Source: Antedon bifida (taxonomy: Eukaryota; Echinodermata; Crinoidea; Comatulida; Antedonidae). Taken from it: DNA of 64,000 nucleotides. This document shows, in pieces, positions 57,501 through 60,500 of the stretch (within the stretch, counting starts at the first letter, position 1; each line of letters starts with the position of its first letter). The notes beneath the pieces were generated by a model, which was not told the origin of the DNA, did no database searches, and saw nothing but the letters and a program-made list of their open reading frames with translations. A program made the translations under genes and the position numbers. The stretch is taken from positions 17,610,501-17,674,500 of the forward strand of contig OY727094.1 in NCBI GenBank assembly GCA_963402885.1. Reading direction: 5' to 3'.

Positions 57501-60500
57501 TTGACGAAGCAACAGACCCAAACAAATATAAGTGGAATAGTCTTGATTTAACCATTGTTTCTAATCAGAAAAACTTTTATATAATAATTGAAAATCATTA
57601 TCTCTCCAACTACTTTTCTGATAAAATAATATGCTATTGTCTATATTTCTGTTGATTTTATTTATTTATTTTTGGTTCTGGTTCCTGTATAGTTATTACC
57701 TTTATTCATGTAATTTATTTTATGTTTTCATGCTACTTTAAACAAATTAATGTAACCTAAATATATTTTCTGTTTTGTATTCATTTGACCATTACGAAAA
57801 AAATTGTATTGAACTTTAACTTGATAATATTGTTATTTTATTTTCAACTCATCACAAGTCCTCAAAATGAGTGTTTATATTTTTCATATGTACATTTGGA
57901 TAAAAAGAAAAAGCCAGTATACAATCTAAAGTAATAGGGCAATTATTAAATACATTACTAAGTCAATGTACATTTTATTTTGATTTCAAATCTCAGGGAA
58001 TAATTAATTATAGGACAATTCTCTTGAACATTTATAGATGAAGGAGAAACTTCAATCACTGAATGTCAGTAATTCTTAAATAATTGACAGAAGGTGAAAA
58101 GGTGTAAAACTAATCAAAGATTTAAAATCTACAAGAAATAATTCAGAAACAGAAGGACTTGATTGTTCCATAGTTTTGTACCACAATACTGTAAATGAAA
58201 TTCTGTATTTACCTAAAATAATACAAGGTTTGGGTAAAAGGAAAAGCAACATTAGGTGCATATTTTATTAATTTTTTACAAAAATACTAGATAGTGTAAA
58301 TTTTAGTTTATTTAAAATATTAAATAATTCAGTGTTTGAACTATCAAGAACTATTGGTGGTTGGACAATATTGTTGGACACAGATACCTGGGTCTTTATA
58401 CATGCTGATCCAGAGAGTAGAAGGCATGGAACCACATTAGCACTATTTAGTCAGTGAAATCAACTAGTAGCCACATGCTAGAAATATGTCCTATTCACGC
58501 TGCCGTGCTGTTTAAGGATATTTTATGCTGTGGGTACAATGAGTATATTTGAACTGCATAGCATTCGCTGGGTTGATGTTACCTCAGCCGCTAACGCAGG
58601 GGTTGAAGGTAGGTTGTTAAAAAGCATGACCGTTGGGCTTATAGTAATATTGTTATATATGCATTCAGCCATAGGTGTACTGTGAATAAAGTGTTTGTAA
58701 CAAGCAATTTTACGTCTCTTGCCCGTTATTTAACATTCTTGATACGGTGCTCTACTACAAGGGAAGGGAAGTAGGACGTTTCTCTCTTAAAGGGTGGAAT
58801 CGGTAAGATAAATTTAGTTTTACTAAATCAATAGCACAAAAATAAAAATTTGAAATTGCATAAAAACGCCAGAAACTTAAACGTTATATTAAACATATTT
58901 AGTCATCTGATAATATTTTTTACCACACCGTTTATTTTTCCTTTATTGTAGCACAATAAAATAACAAATATTATGAAACATAGGGGAAATTATGGATCAA
59001 TAATTATTAGAATGTACGATCAATAGAAATTTATTGTCTATTATAAGACTATTATATTGGTCCCATGACAGAATTCAGCTTGTTAAAGCCATAAAAAAGT
59101 TAATAAATGAATCACTTAATGAGGTATTGTAGTAGTAAAATAAACATTTTCTATGCATATTATTAGTTAAAAAATGAAAAAAATATTGCTAAATGTGTAT
59201 GAAATTGGTCTGAATAAAATCAATAAAGGAAAACACCAGAAACGTAACCTTATATTACCTTTATTATAGTCATCTGATAATATTTTTTACAACACCGTTT
59301 TTTCCATTTTTTTTTAAAGTGCCTCAAAGTTTATGTACAAAAAAATAGAGATTTTACTGTGTAATTTGAACTTTACTGTAGCACAATAAAAATCCAAATT
59401 ATTCTGTGATATTATAAAAAACAATTATGGATAGATTATTAGGATGTATGATCAATAGAAATTGTTTGCCTTTGACTATTATTATATGACAGACAGAATT
59501 TAGCTTGTTAAACCCATAACAAAGCTAATAAATGAATTGTATAATAAATAGTAGTAAAATGAACAAAATATGAATTGTATAATAAATAGTAGTAAAATGA
59601 ACAAAATATTGCTGGATGTGTAAAAAATTGGTCTGAATCAAATCAATAAAGTAAGAATAATTCCATCTACAGTATTTATTCATAGGAAAATTGTCATGGA
59701 ATATAGTTTTATTAAATTTAATCTTAATAGATAAATCTTAATTTACTCTGTGAACATGAATGTAAATTGAAAAGATAGGACCATATCCAACTGAAACAAG
59801 GACGAACCAAGGTTAATATTAGTTTAAAAAAGGTTGTACTGAAATAGAATCTACAACAATGAAGAGTTTATAAACAATTGTAATACATTTATATAATGCA
59901 AAGTCATTTACATCCATTGATTAAAATACAAAGTTATGCTACAATAACTTGGCATATATATTTTTGTTAAATAGCTTGTACTGAAATTTGAAATTTGTCT
60001 ATATAAGTTCTTTTAAACCATTTAACATTAATGTTAGAAAATGTTAAACTTAAAATTATAAAAATTGAACCTTACATATAGCTACTGTATGTTTATCCTC
60101 AAAAAAGTTTTGTTTGATAAAGTTGGATGATGGAGATAAATATGAATGAATAAAACATGATAAAAGTGCAACTGCAGACTTTGCAAAGCACTGGTGATCA
60201 CCATTGTCAGTGCTCTAAAATATTTCATAATGTTAAATTTTGGATACACTCTGAACTTGTTACAGTTGTGTAGAACATTTAAGTCTAGTTCAGCTTTCTT
60301 GTGTTTCTTGTTGTTTTTCACCTCTAATGTAGGTTTTTTAGTGTTAAACAATTTCCCTTTATTTTTTGTTTACTATAATTTACTATGTGTGTATGTATAT
60401 TTAAATAAATGTTAAGAAATAAACATTTTTTTAATAGACTAAAAATATTGTAATGGATCAATCATCACCTAGTTATGCTAATGATCATTTGTTTATTTTT

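Larger units (their letters stand above)
53217..57524 (+). mobile_element. Ty3/Gypsy-group LTR retrotransposon (SURL/Mag/Steamer-like), nearly intact
   Basis: A 4308-base element with two 176-base LTRs that read identical and a 5-base target duplication AATAT (53212-53216, 57525-57529). LTRs start TG and end CA. The primer binding site follows the 5' LTR at once (TGGCGCTGCGAGC), and the polypurine tract AAGGGGAGG (57340-57348) precedes the 3' LTR. One gag-pol frame fills the interior, in the order gag, zinc knuckles, protease, RT, RNase H, integrase. Two in-frame stops break it. Identical LTRs mean a recent insertion. It is antisense to the host gene, in the 19-kb intron. Confidence 0.95.
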
